From Alkalicoccobacillus gibsonii (GTDB lineage Bacteria > Bacillota > Bacilli > Bacillales > Bacillaceae_D): a stretch of 64,000 nt of DNA. The stretch spans positions 907,653-971,652 of the forward strand of contig NZ_JAEUZA010000002.1 in the NCBI RefSeq assembly GCF_016798245.1, given 5' to 3'. The notes below the pieces were generated by a model. It saw only the letters and a list, made by a program, of their open reading frames with translations, was not told the origin of the DNA and made no database searches. Below are positions 1 to 8,244 of the stretch, one piece after another; the stretch's first letter is position 1; every line of letters begins with the position of its first letter. Both the position numbers and the translations under genes were made by a program.

Positions 1-1
1 T

Positions 2-1273
2 CGTACGAAGGATTCTTTATTTTTGGATTTAGGAGATCATGCAGATCGAAGTAATCCGATTACTGAGGCTACAGAAGGAATGGCCAACATGGAGCTACTA
101 AACATAGCTGGTGTTGACTTTGCGACAATTGGTAACAACGAGGGCGTTACATTTTCTAAACATCAATTAGATACACTTTACGAAAAAGCGTCGTTTCCAA
201 TCCTACTTGCAAACTTATTAAATGAGGATGGCACTCAGCCTTCATGGTCGATACCATCGTCCATAAAGGTAATGGAAGGTGGATTACGAATTGGCCTATT
301 CGGTGTCACTGCGCCGCTTTCACACTTTTACGAGAAGCTTGGCTGGACCGTTGTTGACCTAACAACTTGTATTAAAAAAGAAATTGAAAAGCTCCAACCT
401 CAGGTAGATGCGATCATTTTACTTTCTCATCTTGGATTGTTTAAAGATGAACAAATTGCTGAAGAGATTGATGGAATTGATGTAATCATTGGCGCTCATA
501 CTCATCATGTGATAGATCAGGGCAAGCGTGTCGGTAACACGCTTATCGTTCAAGCGGGTAAGCACGGTCATTATCTTGGTGAAGTGACGTTAACCTTTAA
601 TCTAGATCATCGACTAACATCATCACAAGCGATCTTACATGAAACGAAGGAAATGGTTGCAGATCCTGATACCATTCAATACTTAGAACATGCTCGTAAG
701 CGATCTGAAGACATTCTAAAGCAACCATTGGCAACGTTACCTGAGCCACTGCCAGTTGACTGGTATAGAGAGACGACGGCTACGAGACTCTTATGTGATG
801 GGGTCACGGAATGGTGTGGTGAGTCCATTGGGATGATGAATGCTGGTGTGTTATTGAGTGATTTACCTAAGGGACAACTGACCCGTGGAGCTATTCATCG
901 AATATGTCCTCACCCAATCAACCCTTGTGTCATTCAGCTTTCAGGAAGTGAACTTTGGACAACAATTGAACGAGCCTCGAGCTTAAAATTAATAAATTTA
1001 GAGTTAAAAGGATTTGGCTTTCGTGGTCAGGTGTTAGGGAAAATGATTTATACCGGTATTTCTGTCATATTAGATCCAGACGATGAGGAGAAGGTCGTAA
1101 GTATATCAGTGCTAGGTAAACCAATTGATCCTAAAGCAACGTACAGCCTAGCTACACTTGATATGTATACATTTGGATTCTTATATCCTGAATTAACAGA
1201 TTCAGAAGACAAAAATTATCTGATGCCTGAATTCTTAAGAGATATCCTCGCCTGGAAGTTAAACCAACAATAA
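2..1273 (+). CDS. yunD: YunD-like metallophosphatase / 5'-nucleotidase family protein (5' end outside window)
   Basis: The reading frame is open to the left edge, so the start codon lies outside the window and about 423 residues are visible. The visible N-terminus enters a calcineurin-like metallophosphoesterase domain with LDLGDHADR, then GNNE where most relatives have GNHE, then LSHLG and GAHTHH, which supply metal ligands. From about residue 250 a 5'-nucleotidase-type substrate domain follows (MNAGVLLSDLPKG, HPINPCVIQLSG). The family hydrolyses nucleotide or sugar-nucleotide phosphoesters; the exact substrate of YunD is not known to me. No secretion signal can be judged because the start is missing. 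yunC follows after 55 bp. The family call is secure, the substrate is not. Confidence 0.9.
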   Translation, partial: RTKDSLFLDLGDHADRSNPITEATEGMANMELLNIAGVDFATIGNNEGVTFSKHQLDTLYEKASFPILLANLLNEDGTQPSWSIPSSIKVMEGGLRIGLFGVTAPLSHFYEKLGWTVVDLTTCIKKEIEKLQPQVDAIILLSHLGLFKDEQIAEEIDGIDVIIGAHTHHVIDQGKRVGNTLIVQAGKHGHYLGEVTLTFNLDHRLTSSQAILHETKEMVADPDTIQYLEHARKRSEDILKQPLATLPEPLPVDWYRETTATRLLCDGVTEWCGESIGMMNAGVLLSDLPKGQLTRGAIHRICPHPINPCVIQLSGSELWTTIERASSLKLINLELKGFGFRGQVLGKMIYTGISVILDPDDEEKVVSISVLGKPIDPKATYSLATLDMYTFGFLYPELTDSEDKNYLMPEFLRDILAWKLNQQ

Positions 1274-1328
1274 TTAAGGAACCGTCGGCGCCCTCTCTCC
1301 ATAGAATGTGGAGAAAGGGGTGTTCTGG

Positions 1329-1649
1329 ATGATAGAGGTTCAACCAATAACCATTGAGGGTATAGGGTTTACAGCTATTACTGTTAAGTTACCTAAAACA
1401 AACTTTATGGCCGTAACCGGTGAGGATGGCTACATTATGTGTGGAGCATTAGATGTTGCTTTATTAAATGAAAAGTTAAAAGATCGAGGTATCTTAGCTG
1501 GGCGTGCAGTAGGTGTCCGTACGATTGATCAGTTGCTTGCGGCACCTCTTGAATCTGTAACCTTAGCAGCTGAAGAAAAAGGGGTAAAAAAAGGAACGAT
1601 CGGTAAAGATGCCATGCTTTTGCTACATGGAATAACACCTGATGAGTAA
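1329..1649 (+). CDS. yunC: YunC family protein (DUF1805)
   Basis: This encodes a small soluble protein of 106 residues. The chosen ATG at 1329 has AAAGGGG 8 nt upstream; an in-frame GTG at 1308 would add seven residues with no ribosome binding site. The sequence matches my memory of the DUF1805/YunC family (start MIEVQPITIEG, middle DGYIMCGALDVALLNEKL), which is common in Bacillus and archaea and has no proven function. It lies between yunD and a dihydrofolate reductase, in the same order after yunD as in B. subtilis. Its stop codon lies inside a perfect 15-bp inverted repeat. Confidence 0.85.
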   Translation: MIEVQPITIEGIGFTAITVKLPKTNFMAVTGEDGYIMCGALDVALLNEKLKDRGILAGRAVGVRTIDQLLAAPLESVTLAAEEKGVKKGTIGKDAMLLLHGITPDE

Positions 1650-1671
1650 GGATTTTTCCTTACTCATCAGG
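1638..1671. terminator. Perfect 15-bp hairpin overlapping the yunC stop codon
   Basis: The arms 1638-1652 and 1657-1671 are perfect reverse complements around a TTTT loop, and the yunC TAA (1647-1649) lies in the left arm. No T-run follows, so this may be an mRNA 3'-end stabiliser or a weak terminator rather than a classic intrinsic terminator. Confidence 0.5.
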
Positions 1672-1705
1672 TAATGGACAAGCCATATGACAGGGGGAAC
1701 CAAAG

Positions 1706-2191
1706 ATGATTTCTTATATTTTTGCAATGGATGAAGAACGAGCAATTGGAAAAAATAACGATTTGCCATGGCACTTGCCTGCTGATTTTCAATTCTTTAA
1801 AGATACAACAAAACATCACACCATCGTAATGGGACGTAAAACCTTTGATTCTCTTGATAAGAGGCCTTTGCCTCATCGACGCAATATTATAGTGACCCGT
1901 AATAAAGACTACGTTGCAGATGGCTGTGAAGTGGTACATACCATTGATGAGGCAAAAGCGTTATTTCATCCAGATGAAGAAACGTTTGTTATTGGAGGGA
2001 CAGAGCTTTTTAAACTTTTTATGGACGATGCTGATCGAATGTATATTACTCGAATTGAAGGTGTGTTTAATGGAGATACCTTTTTCCCTGAAGTACCAGA
2101 GGAAGAGTGGAAGCTTGTTTCGAGTCGTGAGGGCGTTGTGGATGAAAAGAATAAGCACAAGCATCAGTATGAAGTATACGAACGAGTCTAA
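1706..2191 (+). CDS. dfrA: Dihydrofolate reductase
   Basis: Reduces dihydrofolate to tetrahydrofolate with NADPH. The 161 residues are the normal length for a chromosomal bacterial enzyme. Visible family features are the N-terminal IFAMDEERAIGKNNDLPWHLP (Met20-loop region), the acidic folate-binding residue in LPADFQFFK, MGRKTFDSL, the NADPH-binding stretch around NIIVTRN, and VIGGTELF. AGGGGGA precedes the ATG. In B. subtilis dfrA follows thyB; here no thymidylate synthase is adjacent, and the gene sits between yunC and yunB, so its placement differs. It looks like the housekeeping gene; nothing in it suggests a trimethoprim-resistance cassette. Confidence 0.95.
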   Translation: MISYIFAMDEERAIGKNNDLPWHLPADFQFFKDTTKHHTIVMGRKTFDSLDKRPLPHRRNIIVTRNKDYVADGCEVVHTIDEAKALFHPDEETFVIGGTELFKLFMDDADRMYITRIEGVFNGDTFFPEVPEEEWKLVSSREGVVDEKNKHKHQYEVYERV

Positions 2192-2212
2192 GGTTGTATA
2201 AAGTAAAAGGTC

Positions 2213-2257
2213 AAAACCCCCATCTTCTTGCATACAGTTTAGTAGGAGGGGGTTTTT
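2213..2257 (+). terminator. Hairpin after dfrA that contains the yunB ribosome binding site
   Basis: AAAACCCCC (2213-2221) can pair with GGGGGTTTT (2248-2256), with a 26-nt loop, followed by a short T-run. The right arm includes the AGGAGGGGG that serves as the Shine-Dalgarno sequence of yunB, so the structure could both end dfrA transcripts and mask yunB translation in read-through mRNA. Confidence 0.5.
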
Positions 2258-2260
2258 GGC

Positions 2261-3025
2261 ATGTTCAATCGACGACCCATACGACGAACGAGACAAAAAG
2301 GGCCGCTGCCTTTTCGATATGTACTTCTATTATCCATACTCATCTTTAGTTTAATGACTTATCAGGGAATCTGGTTAATTGATAAAAAGATTCGACCAGT
2401 CATTGTGCAGATTGCCGAAATGGAGTTGAAAAACATTGCGACTCATTCACTCGAAGGTGCGCTAAATCAAAAGTTAGGGCAGACCATAAACATGGATGAG
2501 CTATTAATTATAGATAAAGATGATAGTGGCTATGTAACGATGCTTAGCTTTGATGCAGGGGAATATAATCGAATCTTAGGAGAAACGCTAACGGAGGTCC
2601 ACCATCAGCTTAACGAGTTAAAAACAGGACCAGAAGGCGAAGTCATTGGCGAGGATCGCGTCATTCTCTATGAAATTCCACTAGGTCGAGCCTTAAATAA
2701 CTCGCTACTCGCTGAGCTTGGTCCATCTATCCCTGTTAGACTGCAAACGATTAGCCATGTAAAGGTGAATATGAGTGATAAAGTAGAACCAGTGAATATA
2801 AATAGTACAAGAATCTCCTTAAATATAGATGTAGACATCGAAGTTGAAGTAGTGATTCCATTTGCTGTGACCACAGAAGCCATTAGCGTTACTTTACCTG
2901 TTGGCTTTTCAGTCATTAATGGACCAGTTCCTAATTACTACATGCAAGGTGGGGGAGGCGCAATTATGCCAGCACCAGTTGTTACTCCTGAAGAAATTGA
3001 AGAAACGGAAGAATCAGTAGATTAG
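2261..3025 (+). CDS. yunB: Sporulation protein YunB
   Basis: A 254-residue membrane-anchored protein. After a basic N-terminus (MFNRRPIRRTRQKG) one hydrophobic segment spans roughly residues 20-42, and the rest is predicted outside the membrane, with conserved stretches such as ATHSLEGALNQKLGQTIN and YEIPLGRALNNSLLAELGPSIPVRL. These match the YunB family. In B. subtilis yunB is a SigE-dependent mother-cell gene whose loss reduces sporulation (family knowledge); the molecular function is unknown. AGGAGGGGG lies 8 nt before the ATG. No SigE promoter could be recognised in the short gap after dfrA. Confidence 0.88.
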   Translation: MFNRRPIRRTRQKGPLPFRYVLLLSILIFSLMTYQGIWLIDKKIRPVIVQIAEMELKNIATHSLEGALNQKLGQTINMDELLIIDKDDSGYVTMLSFDAGEYNRILGETLTEVHHQLNELKTGPEGEVIGEDRVILYEIPLGRALNNSLLAELGPSIPVRLQTISHVKVNMSDKVEPVNINSTRISLNIDVDIEVEVVIPFAVTTEAISVTLPVGFSVINGPVPNYYMQGGGGAIMPAPVVTPEEIEETEESVD

Positions 3026-3113
3026 ATCAATTCTAAAGCCTGTTGATAGAATGATTTGTGTGTGTTAAGGTATACAAGTTGACTAAACTAAATAGTATAA
3101 ACCTCATGTCGAG

Positions 3114-3276
3114 TGAGGTAGAGGCGCGAATCTTAAAAGTACATTTGTGGAGTGGCAACGATGATGCAAATGGAAAGGAAGCTTCGCCGAAACAGGAAGG
3201 GTGGCAAATTCTTTTTGTTGGGTCAGTGGTGAACAACTACTGGACTGTCACAGTATATAAACTGTGGAGGACTATC
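3114..3276 (+). promoter_or_regulatory. Lysine riboswitch (L box) aptamer
   Basis: The leader has the hallmark lysine-aptamer blocks in order: GGTAGAGGCGCGAA (3117-3130), an AGTA loop motif near 3138, GGAAGCTTCGCCGAAACAGG (about 3177-3196), GGGTCAGTGGTGAACA (3220-3235), GGACTGTCAC, and GTGGAGGACTATC. GGTAG (3117-3121) can pair with CTATC (3272-3276) to close P1. Lysine binding is expected to favour the terminator just downstream. The pattern matches the B. subtilis lysC leader closely, so the call is strong although it rests on motif recognition only. The flanking gap contains nothing else recognisable. Confidence 0.93.
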
Positions 3277-3304
3277 AACATGGAATGGGCGTTTGTGCAT
3301 ATAG

Positions 3305-3346
3305 AGAGCCATCATGGGATATCCATGATGGCTCTTATTTTTATTT
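3305..3346 (+). terminator. Riboswitch expression-platform terminator
   Basis: A perfect 13-bp stem (3305-3317 with 3323-3335, loop GATAT) is followed by TATTTTTATTT. It sits between the lysine aptamer and the transporter ATG, as expected for a transcription-attenuating OFF switch. Confidence 0.92.
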
Positions 3347-3372
3347 AAACGATAGAGAGGAAAATTGGTTAT

Positions 3373-4974
3373 ATGGATGTTTACTCGATTATACCCCCAC
3401 TTCTTGCACTTATACTCGTTATCCTAACGAGAAAGGTTCTATTATCACTAGGAGTGAGCATTATACTTGGAGCGCTCATGCTTTATGATTTCTCAATCCC
3501 TAAAGCAGCGACAGAGATTGTTCACATTGTTAGTTCATTATTTTTTAGTTATGAGATCGCAGAACCCGTTACTTTTGGAGGAATCGCAAATGGAATCGTA
3601 GAAAGCGGTTTTGCGATTAACGACTGGGAGTTTTTCATATTACTCTTTCTTATTTTACTTGGCATGGTCGCTTCCTTTATTTCTTTTTCAGGAGGAAGTA
3701 CTGCTTTTGGAGAGTGGGCTGTAAAACGGATTAAGACACGTAAGGGAGCTCAGCTTCTTCCAATCGTGTTAGGGTTTATCATTTTTATTGATGATTATTT
3801 TAATAGTTTAACCGTTGGAAATGTCAGTCGCCCGGTTACGGACCGTCATCGTATCTCACGTGCAAAGCTTGCTTACTATGTGGATTCCACAGCAGCGCCG
3901 ATTTGTGTGATTGCACCATTATCTAGCTGGGGTGCATATATTATCACGATCATCGCTGGAGTGTTGGAGAAAAACGAAGTAACCGATTATAGTGCATTTC
4001 AAGCCTTTCTTTCAATGATTCCTATGAACCTATATGCAATGACTGCGTTAGCCATGGTATTTGTCGTTGCCTTGTACAAGTTTGATATTGGTCTTATGAA
4101 AAAGCACGAAGATTTAGCCATTCGTGAAGGCGTCCTCTATGATTTATCTAAAGGGGAGCCAGAGGGATCTGCAGAGACAGGAGCTGGTGAACAACAAGGG
4201 AAGATTAGCTACCTTATTCTCCCGATTGTTACTCTTGTCATCGTAACTGTAGGGTTCATGATTACGACTGGTATATCAGGAGCCAGAGATGAAGGCGTTG
4301 CTGTGAACATGATGAGTATTTTTGAGTTCACAGACATCTCCCGTTCCTTATTATATGGAGCCATTGTTGGATTTTTGACTACATTAATTTGTACAATTTT
4401 TACAAAACCTGCTTCAAAAGACGTATTTGTTGTGGCAAAAGCTGGATTTAAATCGATGCTCCCTGCTGTTTGTATCTTGCTTTTAGCATGGACGATTAGT
4501 TCAATCATTGGTGATCTCGGAACAGGTGCTTATCTTGCATCTCTTGTAAGCAACGGAATTCCACCATTTTTACTTCCGCTTATGTTATTTGCTATTGCAG
4601 GTATCTCTGCAGTTTCAACTGGAACATCATGGGGAACCTTTGCCATTCTTCTCCCGATCGCTGGAGATATGGGAGCAACTGTGGACAGTTCATTGCTTCT
4701 ACCAATGCTAGCTGCTGTTATGGCTGGATCCATTTTTGGAGATCATGTATCTCCAATCTCAGATACCACCATTTTATCTGCTGCGGGTTCTGGAAGTCAT
4801 CACATCGACCACGTAATGACTCAGCTTCCATATGCGATTATAGCTGCAGTTGTTGCAGCGTTTGGATTTTTCCTCTTGCCACTACTTGGAACGGTTATCA
4901 CTTTAGTTATAACAATTGTAGTTCTAATTCTAGTTGCGGTTGTGATCAAAAAGGTACAAGCAAAAAATAGTTGA
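3373..4974 (+). CDS. NhaC-superfamily transporter, predicted lysine transporter (LysW-like)
   Basis: A polytopic membrane protein of 533 residues with about 12 hydrophobic segments. Family marks are DDYFNSLTVG in the first half and GDHVSPISDTTILSA in the second, both typical of Na+/H+ antiporter NhaC relatives. By sequence alone it would be called a sodium/proton antiporter. The lysine riboswitch immediately upstream makes lysine uptake more likely: NhaC-type genes under L boxes were predicted to be lysine transporters named lysW. The Shine-Dalgarno sequence AGAGAGG is rather far (12 nt) from the ATG. A strong terminator follows. The substrate is inferred from regulation, not from the protein. 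Confidence 0.85.
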   Translation: MDVYSIIPPLLALILVILTRKVLLSLGVSIILGALMLYDFSIPKAATEIVHIVSSLFFSYEIAEPVTFGGIANGIVESGFAINDWEFFILLFLILLGMVASFISFSGGSTAFGEWAVKRIKTRKGAQLLPIVLGFIIFIDDYFNSLTVGNVSRPVTDRHRISRAKLAYYVDSTAAPICVIAPLSSWGAYIITIIAGVLEKNEVTDYSAFQAFLSMIPMNLYAMTALAMVFVVALYKFDIGLMKKHEDLAIREGVLYDLSKGEPEGSAETGAGEQQGKISYLILPIVTLVIVTVGFMITTGISGARDEGVAVNMMSIFEFTDISRSLLYGAIVGFLTTLICTIFTKPASKDVFVVAKAGFKSMLPAVCILLLAWTISSIIGDLGTGAYLASLVSNGIPPFLLPLMLFAIAGISAVSTGTSWGTFAILLPIAGDMGATVDSSLLLPMLAAVMAGSIFGDHVSPISDTTILSAAGSGSHHIDHVMTQLPYAIIAAVVAAFGFFLLPLLGTVITLVITIVVLILVAVVIKKVQAKNS

Positions 4975-4988
4975 CTGACAAACAAATA

Positions 4989-5020
4989 AAGCGCGCATGC
5001 AAGTAGCATGCGCGCTTTTT
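4989..5020 (+). terminator. Terminator after the lysine transporter
   Basis: A 12-bp GC-rich perfect stem (4989-5000 with 5006-5017, loop AAGTA) runs into TTTTT. A classic intrinsic terminator. Confidence 0.92.
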
Positions 5021-5072
5021 ATGATAGTCTAGTTAAATGATCGAATAAATAAGCAGCCACTCATTTACTAGA

Positions 5073-5243
5073 TTATCTAACCTGTTGTACTCTCCATTGA
5101 TCAGCCCTCAACAACGAATTTGCGTTCAGTTTCTTTGCCAACAATTCTGCGGCAACAGAATCCGTAAAGGTTTTATCCAAATGGCTGTTTGAATCCTTCA
5201 GAGTCTCTGTTACCCCTTTTACAGTACGAATAACTTTGTACAT
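5073..5243 (-). CDS. Small conserved-looking protein of 56 residues, function unknown
   Basis: Reading the minus strand from ATG at 5243 gives 56 codons before TAA. AGGAGTG stands 5 nt upstream on that strand, which is a good ribosome binding site, and the gene fits neatly in an otherwise empty gap. The protein starts MYKVIRTVKGVTETL, is basic, has no membrane segment or signal peptide, and looks helical with a C-terminal LLRADQWRVQQVR. I do not recognise the family. It is too short for usual ORF cut-offs. Being real rather than chance is supported by the ribosome binding site and codon composition only. Confidence 0.6.
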   Translation of the reverse strand: MYKVIRTVKGVTETLKDSNSHLDKTFTDSVAAELLAKKLNANSLLRADQWRVQQVR

Positions 5244-5409
5244 GGGGCACACTCCTCGATACCGATTCAGCCCATCGTGAAGCTGTTAGTTCATTCTCTC
5301 ACACTAATCTAGCGAAGTATACAAAAGATTATGAGAAATAGACCCTTTTCCCTAACTTAATTATTTTTAAACATAACTCGACAAATCTTTTATTTGGGTA
5401 TAACTTACT

Positions 5410-5438
5410 TTGACAACTGTAAGACGCATGCCTATAAT
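5410..5438 (+). promoter_or_regulatory. Consensus SigA promoter of the NSS transporter operon
   Basis: TTGACA (5410-5415) and TATAAT (5433-5438) are both perfect and are separated by 17 nt. Transcription would start near 5445 and leave a leader of about 115 nt containing weak dyads (AGATCA...TGATCT) but no riboswitch I can name. The remaining upstream sequence back to 5244 shows nothing else. Confidence 0.8.
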
Positions 5439-5560
5439 GAATAATTGACATTGTGTTAAGAAAATGACGATTTTTCCTACAATATGTCTAATTTGAATTG
5501 TCAGATCATTTTGACTAAAGTGACCTGATCTGTGAACAAGTTGAAGGGAGTTCAAACAGT

Positions 5561-7084
5561 ATGGCAGAAAGAGAACAATGGGGGTCCAGAGCCGGATTCG
5601 TATTAGCTGCAATTGGTTCTGCAGTAGGATTAGGGAATATTTGGAGATTCCCGTATGTTGCATATGAGAATGGAGGAGGCGCTTTTTTAATTCCGTATCT
5701 CTTTGCATTATTAACTGCGGGTATTCCAATTTTAATTATGGAATTCACAATGGGTCAAAGGTTCCGTGGATCATCTCCATTAACATATGCTCGTATTAAT
5801 AGGAAAGCTGAATGGATGGGCTGGTGGCAGATTGCTATCGCATTTGTTATATCTACTTATTATTCCGTCATCATTGCCTGGGCCATTTCTTATACGTATT
5901 TTTCGTTCAGCTTAAGCTGGGGAGACAACCCAGAAGGATTTTTATTTAACGATTTTCTAAAGGTTGAAGAAGGAGTCGGTTATTTCGGTTCGCTTGTTCC
6001 TGGAGTATTGATTCCCTTGATTATCGTTTGGGCTACTACATTAGCCATTTTGTTTAAAGGTGTTAAAAAAGGAATTGAACTAGCAAACCGCATTCTAATT
6101 CCTACCTTGATTCTTATGTTTTTATGTATCGTTATTCGTGCATTAACGCTTGAAGGAGCTAGTGTTGGATTAGATGCATTTTTCAGACCTGATTGGGAAG
6201 GGTTAAAAAACCCGAGTGTCTGGGTAGCGGCTTACGGACACATCTTCTTTAGTTTATCTGTTGCTTTTGCGATTATGATCACGTACTCAAGTTATTTACC
6301 GAAGAAAGCGGATATTAATAATAATGCATTTATTACGGCATTTAGTAACTCCGGTTTTGAGATTCTCGCGGGTATTGGGGTTTTTGCGGTACTTGGATTC
6401 ATGGCGGTATCAAGTGGGGTAGGAATTGATGAAGTGGCAGCAGGCGGAGTTGGACTTGCCTTTGTTGTATTTCCACAGATTATTAATACATTCCCAGGAT
6501 TTAATGAATTCTTTGGTTTCTTATTTTTTGGATGTTTAGTACTGGCTGGGATTACATCACTTATCTCGATCGTAGAAACCTATGTAGCAGGGATTCAAGA
6601 TAAATTCAACGTGACTCGTACAAAAGCGGTTATCGTTGGTGGTGGATTATCTGCATTAATTTCACTAGTATTTGCTACTCAAAATGGTGTGAATATTCTT
6701 GATGCGGTTGATTACTTTATTAATAACTTTGGTATTGCGGTATCAGGTTTAGTTACTGTTGTTGCTATGGGTTGGGTATTCCGCAAGCTTCCTGAAATTA
6801 AAGATCATACAAACCGTGTATCAGACTTTAAAATCGGTAGCTGGTGGACATTCTGCTTAATGGTTGTTACACCAATTATCTTGGGAATTATGTTTGTTCA
6901 GAACCTATATACAAACCTTACAAGTAATTATGGTGAACTTGAAACAAGCTTCTTACTTACATTTGGCTGGAGTGTTGCGGTACTTGCGATCGTCTTTGGA
7001 TTTGTCATCTCAGCATTAAAATGGCAAACAGGAAAGAACCAACTAACTGTAAAAGAGATTCAAGAAGGGAAGGATGACGAATGA
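5561..7084 (+). CDS. Sodium-dependent amino-acid transporter (NSS/SNF family, MetP-like)
   Basis: A 507-residue LeuT-fold symporter with about 12 membrane segments. The first helix carries the family signature AIGSAVGLGNIWRFPY with the unwound sodium and substrate site, and helix 6 and 8 regions (SLSVAFAIMITYSSY, CLVLAGITSLISIVE) are also typical. The next gene starts inside its stop codon (ATGA) and encodes a MetS-type one-helix subunit, as in the methionine/alanine importer MetPS described in Corynebacterium. Methionine or alanine import is therefore the best guess, but the substrate cannot be read from the sequence. Confidence 0.9.
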   Translation: MAEREQWGSRAGFVLAAIGSAVGLGNIWRFPYVAYENGGGAFLIPYLFALLTAGIPILIMEFTMGQRFRGSSPLTYARINRKAEWMGWWQIAIAFVISTYYSVIIAWAISYTYFSFSLSWGDNPEGFLFNDFLKVEEGVGYFGSLVPGVLIPLIIVWATTLAILFKGVKKGIELANRILIPTLILMFLCIVIRALTLEGASVGLDAFFRPDWEGLKNPSVWVAAYGHIFFSLSVAFAIMITYSSYLPKKADINNNAFITAFSNSGFEILAGIGVFAVLGFMAVSSGVGIDEVAAGGVGLAFVVFPQIINTFPGFNEFFGFLFFGCLVLAGITSLISIVETYVAGIQDKFNVTRTKAVIVGGGLSALISLVFATQNGVNILDAVDYFINNFGIAVSGLVTVVAMGWVFRKLPEIKDHTNRVSDFKIGSWWTFCLMVVTPIILGIMFVQNLYTNLTSNYGELETSFLLTFGWSVAVLAIVFGFVISALKWQTGKNQLTVKEIQEGKDDE

Positions 7085-7200
7085 GTACCAGTGCAATTGT
7101 CATGCTTATACTAAGTACAACCATTATTTGGGGCGGTTTAGTATTCAGTATTGTGAATGCTAAAAAAGCAACCAAACGGAAAGAAGCTCAAAATAAATAA
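7081..7200 (+). CDS. metS: MetS-like small transporter subunit (39 residues)
   Basis: The ATG overlaps the TGA of the NSS transporter by four bases, giving translational coupling. The 39-residue product starts MSTSAIVMLILSTTIIWGGL, forming a single membrane helix, followed by a basic tail (AKKATKRKEAQNK). This is the architecture of the MetS small subunit paired with MetP-type transporters. It is shorter than normal gene-calling limits. A bidirectional terminator follows at once. Confidence 0.82.
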   Translation: MSTSAIVMLILSTTIIWGGLVFSIVNAKKATKRKEAQNK

Positions 7201-7201
7201 C

Positions 7202-7240
7202 AAAAAGCCTCTAGGAAAAGCGATTCCTAGAGGCTTTTTT
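7202..7240. terminator. Bidirectional terminator between metS and lytH
   Basis: AAAAAGCCTCTAGGAA (7202-7217) pairs with TTCCTAGAGGCTTTTTT (7224-7240). The A-run on one side and T-run on the other let it serve both convergent genes. Confidence 0.9.
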
Positions 7241-8244
7241 CAAGATTTCTTTTTGTTCTTATAAGCCTGTCTTTCCCAGCTTTTAAGTAATGGATAAGGG
7301 TCAAATGACCACTCTGTAACCCCATTGTCCCGATACATTCCATAATGGAGGTGAGGAGGGAACTTTCCTTGAGTTCCTGGTTTTCCATAGCCGGAGCTAC
7401 CACAATAGCCTACAACTTGACCAGGCTTCACTACATCTCCTTTTTTAATTCCTTTTTCAAACCCACTGAGATGAGCGTAATAATGATAGATGTTATCTAA
7501 ATCACGTATACCTACACGCCAGCCACCGTAATTATTCCAGCCAATTAATTCAACTGTACCATAAGAGGTAGACTGGATAGGTACTCCGTATCCGGCAAAC
7601 AAATCGGTTCCCTCATGAATTCTTCGCCCGCCCCAGCCTCGCTTCGCCCCCCATGTACTGCGGTAGCTATAATTGGCGTGGAGTGGCATTACAAAGCTGT
7701 GTTCATGAAGATCAAGTGTACCAAACGCTTTATACGTTTTTGCATGAGATTGGACTATATTAACAGATTGTTCACGTTTGTAATATTCCCATAATGCAAT
7801 ACGCATATCTTCTTCCTTAAAGCCGTACTTCTCTAAGAAATGAGCGAAGGTAAAGAGGAGGTCTGCATCGTTAAAACGATCTGCAATCCCGTCTCCATCC
7901 CCATCCATTCCCACTCCACCAAATATACTAATGGAAAGTGGGTTTGAATCATCCAAGTCAGGGTTTGTTGCACCAGCCCACTGTGAGGGCGAATAAAAAA
8001 TAGAGATTAATCCCTTTTCCTCATCCCGATCTCTCAAGGCTTTACGTAATCCTCTTTCATACGTATCTACAGCTGCAAGATAGTACCAAGGGACGTTTGT
8101 TAACGTTTCTGTTTTTTTGTACAAATTCATCCGATCTTCATACGTAGTATCGGATTGTTCTGCTGCAAGTCCTGAGTGAGGAAGCAGCGCTTGTACACAT
8201 ATAAAAAGAAGAAGACATAATAAAAAAAATCGTTTTGGAGACAC
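7240..8244 (-). CDS. lytH: Sporulation-associated peptidoglycan endopeptidase LytH (M23 family)
   Basis: A 334-residue secreted peptidase. A signal peptide occupies about residues 1-27 (basic start, long hydrophobic core, GLAA). The C-terminal third is an M23 domain with HEGTD (zinc His and Asp) and PPHLHYG (HxH) in the lysostaphin/LytM order. The middle is a linker domain with calcium-binding-like DGDGDGIADRFND. The length and order match B. subtilis LytH (YunA), an L-Ala-D-Glu endopeptidase that trims spore cortex peptidoglycan under SigK control. The start is GTG with AAAGGAGC 8 nt upstream. I could not identify a convincing SigK promoter here. Confidence 0.9.
   Translation of the reverse strand: MSPKRFFLLCLLLFICVQALLPHSGLAAEQSDTTYEDRMNLYKKTETLTNVPWYYLAAVDTYERGLRKALRDRDEEKGLISIFYSPSQWAGATNPDLDDSNPLSISIFGGVGMDGDGDGIADRFNDADLLFTFAHFLEKYGFKEEDMRIALWEYYKREQSVNIVQSHAKTYKAFGTLDLHEHSFVMPLHANYSYRSTWGAKRGWGGRRIHEGTDLFAGYGVPIQSTSYGTVELIGWNNYGGWRVGIRDLDNIYHYYAHLSGFEKGIKKGDVVKPGQVVGYCGSSGYGKPGTQGKFPPHLHYGMYRDNGVTEWSFDPYPLLKSWERQAYKNKKKS

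Noticed and set aside
3079..3101. Promoter TTGACT...TATAAA before the lysine leader
   Set aside because: The boxes are only 11 nt apart, too close for SigA; the true promoter could not be fixed.
3058..3348. 96-codon ORF over the lysine leader
   Set aside because: It runs through the riboswitch aptamer and terminator, has no ribosome binding site and no recognisable protein features.
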